Shown piece by piece: positions 37,136 through 45,997 of a stretch of DNA of 64,000 nucleotides. Positions within the stretch are counted from its first letter, which is position 1. Every line of letters starts with the position of its first letter. The notes below the pieces were generated by a model, which saw only the letters and a list, made by a program, of their open reading frames with translations, searched no databases and was not told the origin of the DNA. The position numbers and the translations under genes are program-made. The stretch is from an uncultured Nostocoides sp. (GTDB taxonomy: Bacteria > Actinomycetota > Actinomycetes > Actinomycetales > Dermatophilaceae). The stretch covers positions 1 through 64,000 of the forward strand of contig CALMQX010000027.1 of the NCBI GenBank assembly GCA_937873315.1. Reading direction: 5' to 3'.

Positions 37136-38494
37136 ATGACCTCACGTGCCGACTCCTTTGTCCTTGCGGCGGACGAGGCGATCCTTGGCGACAGCGAACT
37201 CGTTCTCCTGGGCGTGCTTGCCCGGTCGCACGTCCTGGGTGGTGGCATCCAGTCGCAGCCCGCCTCGCCGGAGATGGGCACCGGCATCGACCTCGATCCG
37301 GCCGACATCGAGGCGGCGCTGGCTTCGCGGCGGCTCACGGTTGTCGACGAGGAGCAGACGCCGGTCGCCTCTTTGACCGAGGTGCATCGGGTCGATGGCG
37401 AGCCGCCAACCCGCCTACGCGGCACCCTGGTGCCGGAGCGCCCTCGGGAGAGCGGTTGGGGTGGAGCGCAACGCCTGAGCCTTGCGGACGCCGACGAGGG
37501 TTTCGATCGGATCGTCATTCTCGCTCGCCCGGTCACCACGCAGGATCAGCCAATCCGGACCCAGCCAGGCGAACGTGTCCTCCTGCTCATCCCGGATCTC
37601 GGGGCGGCCACTGACCACATCCCGCCACCCATCCTGGTTGCCCTCGGCGCGCGCCTGACCGCCGAACTGCAGGCTCAAGGGGCAACGGTGATCCTGCGGT
37701 ACGCGCCGCTGCGCTGGCGCGACGCCGAGTCGGACGCCGCCCTGATCGGTTTGCTCGCCGAACGCACCGGAGCGGGCGCGGCCTTGGCGCTCAGCCCAAA
37801 CATTGACGTGGACCCGCATGCGGCCACCTGGAGGTCCGCCCGGGAAGCTCTCCATCGGGCTGTGGATGAGCGGCCGATTGAGGGACTCGACGCCGCCACG
37901 GCCGACATCCTTCGCAGGTGGCGTGCCCCTAGACCGCGACGAGGTCTGACCCTGATGTTCACCGGGTTCTCTGGGTCCGGTAAATCCACTTTGGCGCGCG
38001 CGGTGCGCCTGGCGCTCGAGACGCAGACCCAACGCACGGTCAGCATCCTCGACGGCGATGTGGTGCGTCGCTTGCTGTCATCAGGGTTGGGCTTTGACCG
38101 GGCGTCACGGATTCTCAATGTGCGCCGCATTGGGTTCGTGGCCGCCGAGGTGACCCGCCATGGTGGCGTGGCTATCTGTGCACCCATCGCGCCATACGCC
38201 CATACCCGGGCCGAAGTGCGCACAATGGTCGAGGCGGTCGGGGACTTCATCCTCATTCACGTCAGCACCTCTCTTCAGGAGTGCGAGCGAAGGGATCTCA
38301 AGGGGCTCTATGCCGCTGCTCGCGCCGGCCGAATCCCAGAGTTCACCGGCATCTCGGACCCCTATGACGTGCCCACCGACGCCGATCTGTCCATTGACAC
38401 CGAGCAGGTGAGCGTTGAGGACGGTGTCCGCCAGGTCCTTGACTTCCTCGCCAATGGTGGGTGGATCTCCCGAATCGCTGTGGGCACCGAATGA
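37136..38494 (+). CDS. cysC: APS kinase (CysC) with degenerate ATP-sulfurylase-like N-terminus
   Basis: The C-terminal half (about 270-445) is an adenylyl-sulfate kinase that makes PAPS, the sulfate donor for sulfotransferases: P-loop TGFSGSGKST (277-285), LDGDVVRRLLSSGLGF, RRIGFVAAEVTRHGGVAIC and DLKGLYAAARAGRIPEFTGI. The first ~265 residues resemble the layout of ATP sulfurylase, but the catalytic QxRN and HxGH motifs are missing, so this half is probably not an active sulfurylase. CysD/CysN at the far end of the locus would supply APS. ATG 37136 has GGAG 6 bases upstream. Its stop overlaps the flippase start by 4 bases (ATGA). Confidence 0.88.
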   Translation: MTSRADSFVLAADEAILGDSELVLLGVLARSHVLGGGIQSQPASPEMGTGIDLDPADIEAALASRRLTVVDEEQTPVASLTEVHRVDGEPPTRLRGTLVPERPRESGWGGAQRLSLADADEGFDRIVILARPVTTQDQPIRTQPGERVLLLIPDLGAATDHIPPPILVALGARLTAELQAQGATVILRYAPLRWRDAESDAALIGLLAERTGAGAALALSPNIDVDPHAATWRSAREALHRAVDERPIEGLDAATADILRRWRAPRPRRGLTLMFTGFSGSGKSTLARAVRLALETQTQRTVSILDGDVVRRLLSSGLGFDRASRILNVRRIGFVAAEVTRHGGVAICAPIAPYAHTRAEVRTMVEAVGDFILIHVSTSLQECERRDLKGLYAAARAGRIPEFTGISDPYDVPTDADLSIDTEQVSVEDGVRQVLDFLANGGWISRIAVGTE

Positions 38495-40077
38495 GCTCAG
38501 CTGACCGGGGGGTGCAGCCCTCCAGTTCGGGGTCATCGGATGTCGGTCGGATGGCCCGAGGTGGCGGGCTCAACCTGATGGGGGCTGTCGTCGGCCAGGC
38601 CGCGCTCCTCGGCGTGATCACCCTGATCGGTCACACCTTGGGTACCGCAGCGGTCGGTCGGTACAGCGTGCTCTACGCCATGCTGACGTTGCTCAGCCTG
38701 CTTTCACTGGCCGGTTTCCGAGCCGGGCTCACGCGGTTCGTGGCCATCTTCCTGGCGGATGACGACTCCTCCCGAGTACGCGGCACCATCCGGCTCGGGG
38801 TCGGGGTGACGATCGGGGCCTCACTGGTCATTTCCACTGCCTTGGCGCTCTTCGCTCCGACCGTAGCCCACCTCTACGACAACCCTGCCCTGGAGAGCGG
38901 TATCCGGTGGATCGCGTTGGCACTGCCCGCGGCATCATTCGCCGACGCAGCTCTGGCGGCCACCCAGGGATGGCGCAGCCAACGAGAGTTCGCCCTGATC
39001 GGGCGGATCGGCGACCCGCTGGGCCTGCTCGCGTTCACCGCCCTCTTTATCTCGCTGGGCTGGGGCGTGGACGGCGCCATCATCGCGTTGCCCGCTTCTG
39101 CTTGGGCCACAGCCATTGTCGCCGCGTTCGCATTGGCCCGCAGAGTGCGTCGGGTGCCTGCCGCCCGCGCGATCATGCCGGCGCGGCGGATCTTCTCCTT
39201 CTCGATGGTCAGCTGGGGGTCGGCCCTGGCTCAGACGGGCCTGGTCTGGGCAGGCACCTTGGTGCTCGGTGCGATGGCCAGCGAGGAGGACGTCGGTGTC
39301 TTTTCGATCGCGGCCCGACTGGTTTCCCTTGCGGTCTTTGTGATGGCTCCGATCATCAACTCCTTCAGCCCCCACGTTGCTCACCTCCATCATCGAGAGG
39401 ACCGCGAAGGCGTCTCTGATGCGTATGGCTCCGCTACCCGCTGGATCGTCCAACTGTCCGCACCGGCATTCGTCCTCCTGCTCCTGATCCCCGGGCCGTT
39501 GCTTCGCGCCCTGGGCGAGTCGACGGGCCGCGGCGCGTGGGTAGTCGTCATCCTCGCCCTGGGGCAGATGGTCTCGGCAGCAGCCGGACCGTGCGGAGTT
39601 GTGTTGAATATGTCCGGTCGGGTCGGGCTGAGCCTGATCGACAACGTGGGCGTCCTGGCACTCAACCTGGCCTTGAATGTGGCACTCATCCCGAAGTGGG
39701 GCATCATCGGCGCGGCGATTGCGTGGAGCGCTGCCCTGATTGTTGGCAACCTGGTCAAGGTGGCCCAAGTTCGCTACATCCTGGGCGTCACTGCGCGGCG
39801 ACCGGCCTTGATCCGCACGCTCGGAATTGGAGCGGTGGCCTTTGCCGTGGGCTGGGCTGCCACGCACATCGAGAGTCCCTGGTGGGGGACGATCCTCTTG
39901 GTGGGCAGCGCGGTCGGCCTGACCTATCTCGTTCTGCTGTTGTGGATCGGTTTGGACCCCCAAGATCGGGCTATCGGCCGCGCCCTTAGACGCCGAATTC
40001 CGAGGCCATCAGGTCGCTCCCAGGGGTCCGAAACCCCCTCAAGCAAGGATGATGAGGCGGATATTACTCAGGATTAA
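38491..40077 (+). CDS. Wzx-like polysaccharide flippase (MATE/MVF superfamily)
   Basis: This 528-residue protein has about 12-14 transmembrane helices, beginning GGGLNLMGAVVGQAALLGVI at about residue 23, and a charged cytoplasmic tail rich in Ser/Asp/Glu. The topology and the PALIPKWGIIGAA-like C-terminal half match polysaccharide exporters that flip lipid-linked repeat units. It is translationally coupled to the APS kinase gene (4-base overlap), a direct link between sulfate activation and glycan export. Its stop lies 98 bases before the lyase-like gene. Confidence 0.88.
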   Translation: MSSADRGVQPSSSGSSDVGRMARGGGLNLMGAVVGQAALLGVITLIGHTLGTAAVGRYSVLYAMLTLLSLLSLAGFRAGLTRFVAIFLADDDSSRVRGTIRLGVGVTIGASLVISTALALFAPTVAHLYDNPALESGIRWIALALPAASFADAALAATQGWRSQREFALIGRIGDPLGLLAFTALFISLGWGVDGAIIALPASAWATAIVAAFALARRVRRVPAARAIMPARRIFSFSMVSWGSALAQTGLVWAGTLVLGAMASEEDVGVFSIAARLVSLAVFVMAPIINSFSPHVAHLHHREDREGVSDAYGSATRWIVQLSAPAFVLLLLIPGPLLRALGESTGRGAWVVVILALGQMVSAAAGPCGVVLNMSGRVGLSLIDNVGVLALNLALNVALIPKWGIIGAAIAWSAALIVGNLVKVAQVRYILGVTARRPALIRTLGIGAVAFAVGWAATHIESPWWGTILLVGSAVGLTYLVLLLWIGLDPQDRAIGRALRRRIPRPSGRSQGSETPSSKDDEADITQD

Positions 40078-40175
40078 CATTTGGGCCGTGGGGTCGGGGA
40101 AGTCGGCTCTTAAGATCGATAAGCCCGAGGGCCGTCACCCCCGTGATCGCCCCAGTCGACACCCAAGGACCTCTG

Positions 40176-41672
40176 ATGTTCCTTCCCCGGTCAACCCTGC
40201 TGCCGCTTACGGCGATCGCCTCCTGCGCGATGCTCGCCGGCGCGTGCACCCCTCTCGATGAGCCTGCCGCGCCGATCGCCGGTAGCCCTGTCGCCACATC
40301 TTCGCCGGTGGCAACCCCCGCTGGCCCGCAGCCGACGTCACCGTCGCCGAGCTCATCCAAGACGACGGCGAAACCCACGTCCACGCCACGATCGAGCGCG
40401 ACCACTCCGCTCTCCCCGTCGAGCACGCCAACGGCCCCATCCGCTACTCCCACAACTTCCGGCGCCAGCCAGGTCACCACGCCGACCGGCTCAGGAATCA
40501 AGCGCCCGGTCTCAAGCTATGCAGGCCTGCTGGCCGCGATCTCAGCTGCTCGCCCGGGCGATGTCATCTCATTGGCTCCCGGAACCTACGTGGGCACCGT
40601 GCCCATTAAGGGGATCTCTGGCACCCCCAGCGCGCCGATCACCATCGAGCCCGCAGGTACGGGGGCGGTCACCCTGCGTGCCAATCTCCCGATGCCCTCC
40701 TGCGGAGCCTCCGGCCCCGATGAGAACCGGACCATCACCTTTGCGTCCGGATCGAGCTGGTGGACCCTGAGGGGACTGAACATCCAGGGCGGCGTGATGG
40801 TCGCCGGCAAGGGTGCCAGCGCCGCGCAGCGGTGGCTCACCTCAAAGGTCAACGCCAAGGACTACTCCGCTCGTCGCGCGATCCCCGGACGCGGCGTAAA
40901 TGACCCCGTGGCCGCCCGGTCCGCATTAGCGTCGCTGAGCCGAATCGTCGGAGAGCACATCGTGCCCTCTGACGGGATCACCTTCGATGGCGACGTGATC
41001 TCGGTCAAGGGAATCCACTCGCGTGCTTCGCGTTATGGCGTGATCCGCAACTCCGCCATTCGCGATATCGCCTGTGGCACCGGGCCTGGCGTGTGGCTGG
41101 GCAACTACAGCGATGGCTGGACCATCTCCGGCAACACGGTCACCAAGGTGGCCGCCTCCACCCGGAGCCATTACATGCAAGAAGGCATCCGGATCGGCGG
41201 GGCGTCCAACTACAACCTGGTCAGCGGCAATCTCATTACCGACCTTCCCGGCGATGGCCGTGCCTTCACCACCGACGTCGACAGCTCCTACAACATCTTC
41301 CGCGGCAACGCAGCCTCCGGGGTCGCGATCGGCTTCAACGAGCAGATGTCAGGTTGGGGCAACCGCTGGGAGGGCAACCGAGCCTCGGACTACCGAACCG
41401 CTGGTTTCAGTATCCGGATGATGGACGGGACGATGTCCGCGCCGAGCCGTCATTCCTCGTCCTACAACGTGGTGATGCGCTGCAACGCGGCGATTGGTGC
41501 CAAGGACTTCCAGGCAGGCGGGATGGCCAATGGTGTGCTGGGCCCGAACTCGTTCACGGAAATCGACCTGTCCAACAACCTGCGCAAGTACTTCGTAGCG
41601 GCAAACAACCTCTTCAATGGCGCGAAGGTCGTACCCGCGCCAGTGGTGAGTCCGACGCTTGCCGGGTGCTGA
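40176..41672 (+). CDS. Lipoprotein with right-handed beta-helix, polysaccharide lyase family 6-like
   Basis: This 498-residue protein has a signal peptide with lipobox (MLAGAC, Cys at about residue 24), a Ser/Thr/Pro-rich linker to about 105, then a beta-helix domain opening with YAGLLAAISAARPGDVISLA and ITIEPAGTGAVTLRA, the pattern of chondroitinase B/alginate lyase (PL6). Later coils show NTV/NLI-type repeats (WTISGNTVTKV, YNLVSGNLITDL). Lyase activity is inferred from fold only; catalytic Lys/Arg were not assigned. PL6 enzymes cut uronic-acid polymers, which hints at a uronate in the product. One in-frame TTA codon occurs at 40926. Confidence 0.75.
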   Translation: MFLPRSTLLPLTAIASCAMLAGACTPLDEPAAPIAGSPVATSSPVATPAGPQPTSPSPSSSKTTAKPTSTPRSSATTPLSPSSTPTAPSATPTTSGASQVTTPTGSGIKRPVSSYAGLLAAISAARPGDVISLAPGTYVGTVPIKGISGTPSAPITIEPAGTGAVTLRANLPMPSCGASGPDENRTITFASGSSWWTLRGLNIQGGVMVAGKGASAAQRWLTSKVNAKDYSARRAIPGRGVNDPVAARSALASLSRIVGEHIVPSDGITFDGDVISVKGIHSRASRYGVIRNSAIRDIACGTGPGVWLGNYSDGWTISGNTVTKVAASTRSHYMQEGIRIGGASNYNLVSGNLITDLPGDGRAFTTDVDSSYNIFRGNAASGVAIGFNEQMSGWGNRWEGNRASDYRTAGFSIRMMDGTMSAPSRHSSSYNVVMRCNAAIGAKDFQAGGMANGVLGPNSFTEIDLSNNLRKYFVAANNLFNGAKVVPAPVVSPTLAGC

Positions 41673-41705
41673 ACCCTGAACCGCTAGCCGGTCGCTGACC
41701 CCCTG

Positions 41706-41749
41706 GACGTGCGCCTTCAGACCCCAACCGGGCTCTGAGGGCGCACGTC
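41706..41749. terminator. Hairpin between convergent lyase-like and Wzy-like genes
   Basis: Arms 41706-41721 and 41734-41749 pair over 16 bp with a single G-T pair, around a 12-base loop. There is no T-run. It sits between two convergent genes, 34 bases after the rightward stop, and its left arm includes the last codon and stop of the leftward gene. A bidirectional terminator is likely. Confidence 0.65.
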
Positions 41750-43216
41750 TGCGCCGGGAAGGTGAAGGTCTGCGTCCGGTGATTCACTCGAGCCCGTTCG
41801 AGCAACGAAGCCCGCAGCCGCGACAAAGGCCACGACGTACCAGACACTGACCACATTTGACATCACGTTCGCGAAGAAGCTGCTGGCGATGAACGCCACA
41901 ACGACGCCAGCCGCGCCCGCGGCAACCGCGTGCTCCAGGGTTCCAGCAGTCGCCCGCCGCAGGGCCGCACGCACCGTCACGACAAGTGCCACGAGCACTG
42001 CCACGTAGGCGACGAGGCCCACCACTCCGGTCTCGACGTAGGCCCGGATAAGGTCATTGTGCGGCTGCTTCTGCTCACTCGTGAGGTACTGGGTGCCGGT
42101 CAGGCCGATCCCGGTCCACGGATTTCGGTTGGCCAATGGAAGCACTTCGGCCCAGTACTGGAAGCGCCAGGTCAGGCTGCTGCCGCTCGCGCCGCCGCCG
42201 ACCTCCCGTTCGCTGTCCAAGGTCATCAGCCGACTGGCAAGCCCGGGTAGAAAGGTCAGCGCCAGCACCCCGGCTGCGACCAACGAGACCAACAAGCGCG
42301 AACGCCGTTGCAGTACTGCAATGAGGACCACGGCCAGAGCGGTTCCCAGGATGGCCGTCAGCGTCACGCTGAGCGCCATGAAAACGATCGATATCAAGGT
42401 CAAGGCCGCCAGGGGTAGCCGCCAGCGACGGCCCACATACGGGAGGATCGCGATCGCGAAGACGACGAGGAAGGCCAGGTAGCGAGCGAAGATATTGGAC
42501 TGGTTGAACGGGCCAGAAAGTCGGGATAGTGAGGAGTGCGCCTCGGAGACCTGGTAGCCCAGCACCATCCCTCCCACGGTGTACAGCACCGGCAACAACA
42601 GGCCCACGTAGCAGGCCGCAATGACCCTCATCATCGTGGTCCGAGAAGAAATGAGTTGTTCGAGGACCAAGAACATCGCGGCGACCGATGAGATACGCAG
42701 CCACTCCATCGCCGACGCTTGCGGCTTGATCGCCGCGATGACGCTGAGCAAGCCCGCCACAAGGAAGGCCAACAGCGCCCACGACAGCGGCGACAACTGA
42801 ACCCAGGCGCCAGAGGCCACCCGGGCCGCGAACCACAGCACGGCGGCGAGCAAGAAGAGGACGACGACCAGGGCGCTCGGGTCGAGTCCACGGTCGGCCA
42901 CCGTATTGCCAGCCGCAGTGCCCGAGGTCTTGCCGCTGATCTTCACCGCGTCGAGAATTGGGCGCACCCCCAAGAGCAAGAGCACGAATGCCGAGAATCT
43001 GGTGAACGCCAATGCGGCCATCGCCACGGCGACCACCGCAGCGATGGGCAATAGCGCGATCTTCGTGTTTCCCCACAGCACGCCGTAGGCAGAAGTCAGC
43101 GAAGCCGCAGCAACGACCACGGCCAGCAGCACCTCGATGACCTTCAGCCAACAGCCCGGCCGACGGCCCTCCACCGTCAGTGACGCGTTCTCCGCAGGGG
43201 GGAGGTCGAGTGTCAT
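41717..43216 (-). CDS. O-antigen ligase/polymerase-like membrane protein (Wzy/WaaL type)
   Basis: This 499-residue protein has about 11-12 transmembrane helices and the long external loop near residues 340-400 typical of the Wzy_C/O-antigen ligase family, here including NRNPWTGIGLTGTQYLTSEQKQPHNDLIRAY with the family's GxG and PHN motifs. It probably polymerises lipid-linked repeat units or ligates the finished chain. Its ATG overlaps the chain-length protein stop by 4 bases. Confidence 0.85.
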   Translation of the reverse strand: MTLDLPPAENASLTVEGRRPGCWLKVIEVLLAVVVAAASLTSAYGVLWGNTKIALLPIAAVVAVAMAALAFTRFSAFVLLLLGVRPILDAVKISGKTSGTAAGNTVADRGLDPSALVVVLFLLAAVLWFAARVASGAWVQLSPLSWALLAFLVAGLLSVIAAIKPQASAMEWLRISSVAAMFLVLEQLISSRTTMMRVIAACYVGLLLPVLYTVGGMVLGYQVSEAHSSLSRLSGPFNQSNIFARYLAFLVVFAIAILPYVGRRWRLPLAALTLISIVFMALSVTLTAILGTALAVVLIAVLQRRSRLLVSLVAAGVLALTFLPGLASRLMTLDSEREVGGGASGSSLTWRFQYWAEVLPLANRNPWTGIGLTGTQYLTSEQKQPHNDLIRAYVETGVVGLVAYVAVLVALVVTVRAALRRATAGTLEHAVAAGAAGVVVAFIASSFFANVMSNVVSVWYVVAFVAAAGFVARTGSSESPDADLHLPGADVRPQSPVGV

Positions 43217-44220
43217 GACTCGAGTTCGGACCCTTCGCCCTCGGATTCGGACGGCACTTCCGGGCTCTCAGAATCCAGATCGGTAGCCGCGGCCCGCCGG
43301 CGCGCGAGCAACTCCAGAATCAAGACCGCAAGTGCGGAAAGGAAGATGGCCGCGCCCACCGCTGAGGGCAACAGGGTGGCCAGGTCACCCAGCCGATCGA
43401 CCTGGGATGCCTTGGTCACGTAGATGACGTCGTCACCCTGGGCCGCAGCCCATTCGGCTGCCGCTCGTCGATACGACTGCTGGGCGCTCGCGAGATCGTC
43501 ATTGGCTGCCTTCAGGCGCGCATCGAGACTGTTGAAGTCCGCGGTCGTCTGAGCCAGGGTGGCCAAATTCTTGCGTGCGTCGGCTAGCGGCTTCTCCAGG
43601 GTCGAGGCGGCACCCGAGTTGCCATTCGCCCGGTAGTTCGTTTGCTGCTGCATCAAGGCGTTGATCTGAGAGAGTTGGGCCTGGTAGCTGGCGTTCGGGT
43701 CGACGACCCCCTTGGACTTGATGAACTCGGTGAGCAATGCCGTGGTGGCATCGACCTCCTGCTGCGCAATAGTGCGAGCATTCTCGGCCGCCTTCGCTCG
43801 AGGTTCAAAGATCTCCCGCAGGATCTCCAAAGCGACGCCCTTGACGACGGCCTCGACGGTGTCCCGGTCCTTGGACGTGTAGCTGATCACCATCTGTGAA
43901 CTCGCTCCGGTTGCCATCGCCTCGGTGTTGGCCCTGATGTCCGGGGCGCGGACACCTGTGCTGTCGGAGACCTTTCGGGCGACTTCGGGCATCCCGGCTG
44001 TTGCCGCGAAGGCAGCGGTGAACTGGTTGGGACCTTGCGGACCGTTGAAGGAATTCTCCGGACCACCCACGAGAGTCGTCGCTCCCACGGTGGCGGTGGA
44101 CTTGAATTCGGGTGCCGACAGGAAGGTGACCCCTAAGACCACCAGGGCCACCACCAGCGGTACCCCGACGAGCAGCCTGAGCCGACGTCGGGCGATAGTC
44201 GTGTAGTCAATGATGTCCAT
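43213..44220 (-). CDS. Wzz-like polysaccharide chain-length / co-polymerase protein
   Basis: This 335-residue protein has two membrane helices (about 17-36 and 280-303) that flank an extracytoplasmic domain with long coiled-coil stretches (AENARTIAQQEVDATTALLT; ADARKNLATLAQTTADFNSL). This is the Wzz/PCP layout. No cytoplasmic tyrosine kinase domain is fused; the short C-terminal tail is acidic. It is coupled to the Wzy-like gene, with the sulfotransferase upstream (stop and start share one base). Confidence 0.8.
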   Translation of the reverse strand: MDIIDYTTIARRRLRLLVGVPLVVALVVLGVTFLSAPEFKSTATVGATTLVGGPENSFNGPQGPNQFTAAFAATAGMPEVARKVSDSTGVRAPDIRANTEAMATGASSQMVISYTSKDRDTVEAVVKGVALEILREIFEPRAKAAENARTIAQQEVDATTALLTEFIKSKGVVDPNASYQAQLSQINALMQQQTNYRANGNSGAASTLEKPLADARKNLATLAQTTADFNSLDARLKAANDDLASAQQSYRRAAAEWAAAQGDDVIYVTKASQVDRLGDLATLLPSAVGAAIFLSALAVLILELLARRRAAATDLDSESPEVPSESEGEGSELES

Positions 44221-45059
44221 CAGGATCCTTCTTTGGCGTCCGGCCAGCGGAAATCGATGCCAGGCATGGCGTACAGGTTGTCATTGTGCGGCCGGTAGTA
44301 CTCGTGTAGCCGCTGTACGAGATGCGGCGGCATGTCCCCATAGGGCCGGTTGGCGTTCTCGGCCTTCGCATCGGTCAAGGTGTACGGCGAGAGCCCGAGA
44401 AACTCCCAGACCCGGGCCATCTGCTCGTTTGGCGCGGCAAAGGTGCGCTCGCTCTGGAGCACCAGGATGTTTTCGACCGGGAAGTACTGGTGCAAGCGCG
44501 CCAGGTGCTCGTCGTAATGACCACGCTGCAGGTACGCGTGATACCTAAACGGCACGGAATCGTAGGCGGGGTCCCGCCTCAGACGCGCCACTTCCCCGTC
44601 GAGCCGGCGCGGCTCCAAGTCCAGCGCCCTTTCAAAGGACTCGGTCTCGCGACCTCTCGCTGTCTCGTACGCGTGATGGCTCCACGCCCGTGCGAGTGGA
44701 TCCCGCAGCACGACAAGAAGCTTGACATCAGGCAACTCGGCGGCGATGCGCACCGCCGACATGGGATGAAACATGTAGTACGGGCTGGCCTCGCCGGTGA
44801 TTCGCCAGGGTGCGCGCTGCTTGGGGAAGGCCGCACGGAACCACGCCCGGCCCCTGGTGTAGTTCACGTCGAAGTAGTGCGTGCCCTTGTCGGTGCGGCA
44901 CGGCGCGACCTCCGGATGGCGGGTAATCCAGTCAGCCACGGAGGTCGAGCCGCCGCGCTTGGTCCCCACCACGAGGTACCCCGGCTCCATACCGGCACCG
45001 CCCCACGCCACCGTCTGCAATGGCGCCAACGCACGCCGGAGCGTGCTCGACTTGCGCAT
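44220..45059 (-). CDS. Sulfotransferase (heparan-sulfotransferase-like)
   Basis: This 279-residue protein shows the 5'-phosphosulfate loop GTKRGGSTSVADWI (about 32-45), the THYFDVNYTRG segment that follows it in eukaryotic-type glycan sulfotransferases, and the 3'-phosphate motif VLRDPLARAWSHHAYE (about 115-130). It likely transfers sulfate from PAPS to a sugar of the polymer, in the cytoplasm. The ATG at 45059 with GGGGAT upstream is chosen; the frame extends into the divergent promoter region. It is the first gene of a sulfotransferase-wzz-wzy unit. Confidence 0.87.
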   Translation of the reverse strand: MRKSSTLRRALAPLQTVAWGGAGMEPGYLVVGTKRGGSTSVADWITRHPEVAPCRTDKGTHYFDVNYTRGRAWFRAAFPKQRAPWRITGEASPYYMFHPMSAVRIAAELPDVKLLVVLRDPLARAWSHHAYETARGRETESFERALDLEPRRLDGEVARLRRDPAYDSVPFRYHAYLQRGHYDEHLARLHQYFPVENILVLQSERTFAAPNEQMARVWEFLGLSPYTLTDAKAENANRPYGDMPPHLVQRLHEYYRPHNDNLYAMPGIDFRWPDAKEGS

Positions 45060-45272
45060 CAGCGAATCCCCTAACCAAGGTGTTACCCGACTGACCAACC
45101 ACCCGCACGCATCAGGCAGAGGCGTGAAACATCGGGTGGATTGGCATCGATGAAGCTCATGATCACTCGTCAGCATCTTACGATGCTCTGGGGCGCCGCT
45201 GCCGGGGAACCATCACAGCGGCCCAAGTCAGAAGCAACAATGCCCTCACGGCACGGATGAAGGAGCCTTCGG

Positions 45273-45965
45273 GTGTGGAGCACCAGCGGTAGGACTCGTC
45301 GATCCGTTATCGTGACGGCTGCCATTCTCTCGACGCTGATCGCCGGGTGTTCGTCCGGGAATGAGCCCCTTCCTGAGGGGTCCTACGTCAGCAGTTCTCC
45401 GGTCGCCACGGCGTCAACGCCTACCCCAAGCGCGAGCACCGCCACATCGAGCCCCGCGTCATCGATGCCTCCGGCGGTAGATGCCGCGCTGGCCACCCTG
45501 GCGATCAAGCAACGCGACCTGCGTGAGTCCGAGACCTCACGTGATTCGCTAGCCCTGATCAACACCGCCATGAAACAGGCACGCTCCGCCTTGGCTCAGG
45601 TCCGCGAGCGGGCCTATGGGACCGACAAGTCATGCGCAGCGGTGAGCCAGGGCGTTGGGGCGGTCTCCACGGCCCGCGGCACGGTAGCCAGTCACGCGCG
45701 CTCAGCCAACGCCGCAAACGGCCAGCGCGTCGCCTTGGCCAATGCGGTCGCGGCAGCCGCGACCGCGGTCGAGGCTGCCGCGAAGGCCGCCAAGGTTCCT
45801 TTGACGCGCATTCCCATCGCCGCCGACGCGGTCAAGGATGCGCAGGCTCGGGCAGTCGAGGCGCGCACTCAGGCGGCAGATGCCGATGCCGTCGCCGCAA
45901 AAGCCAACTCGGCGGCTGGGAGCTTGCTGGCCACGGCTCAAGGGATCGCTGCGCAGGCCTGCTGA
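45273..45965 (+). CDS. Ala-rich helical lipoprotein of unknown function
   Basis: This 230-residue protein has a signal peptide with a lipobox (LIAGC, Cys at about residue 26), a Ser/Thr/Pro-rich linker (to about 67) and a domain very rich in Ala that should be mostly helical. Two Cys residues (in TDKSCAAV and at the C-terminus, AAQAC) could form a disulfide. GTG start at 45273 with GAAGGAG upstream. No family recognised; a structural role in the envelope is only a guess. Confidence 0.72.
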   Translation: MWSTSGRTRRSVIVTAAILSTLIAGCSSGNEPLPEGSYVSSSPVATASTPTPSASTATSSPASSMPPAVDAALATLAIKQRDLRESETSRDSLALINTAMKQARSALAQVRERAYGTDKSCAAVSQGVGAVSTARGTVASHARSANAANGQRVALANAVAAAATAVEAAAKAAKVPLTRIPIAADAVKDAQARAVEARTQAADADAVAAKANSAAGSLLATAQGIAAQAC

Positions 45966-45997
45966 CGCCCAGCACTCCCTAGCGCTTCATGGACGAC

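Noticed and set aside
35548..37614. A 688-codon frame on the + strand opposite mfd
   Set aside because: It is antisense to the full-length mfd reading frame, has a low-complexity Arg/Ser-rich translation and no domain. Such shadows are expected in GC-rich DNA. The same applies to long frames opposite fadH (11468-13267), eno (24937-26472) and the acyl-CoA dehydrogenase (5334-6770).
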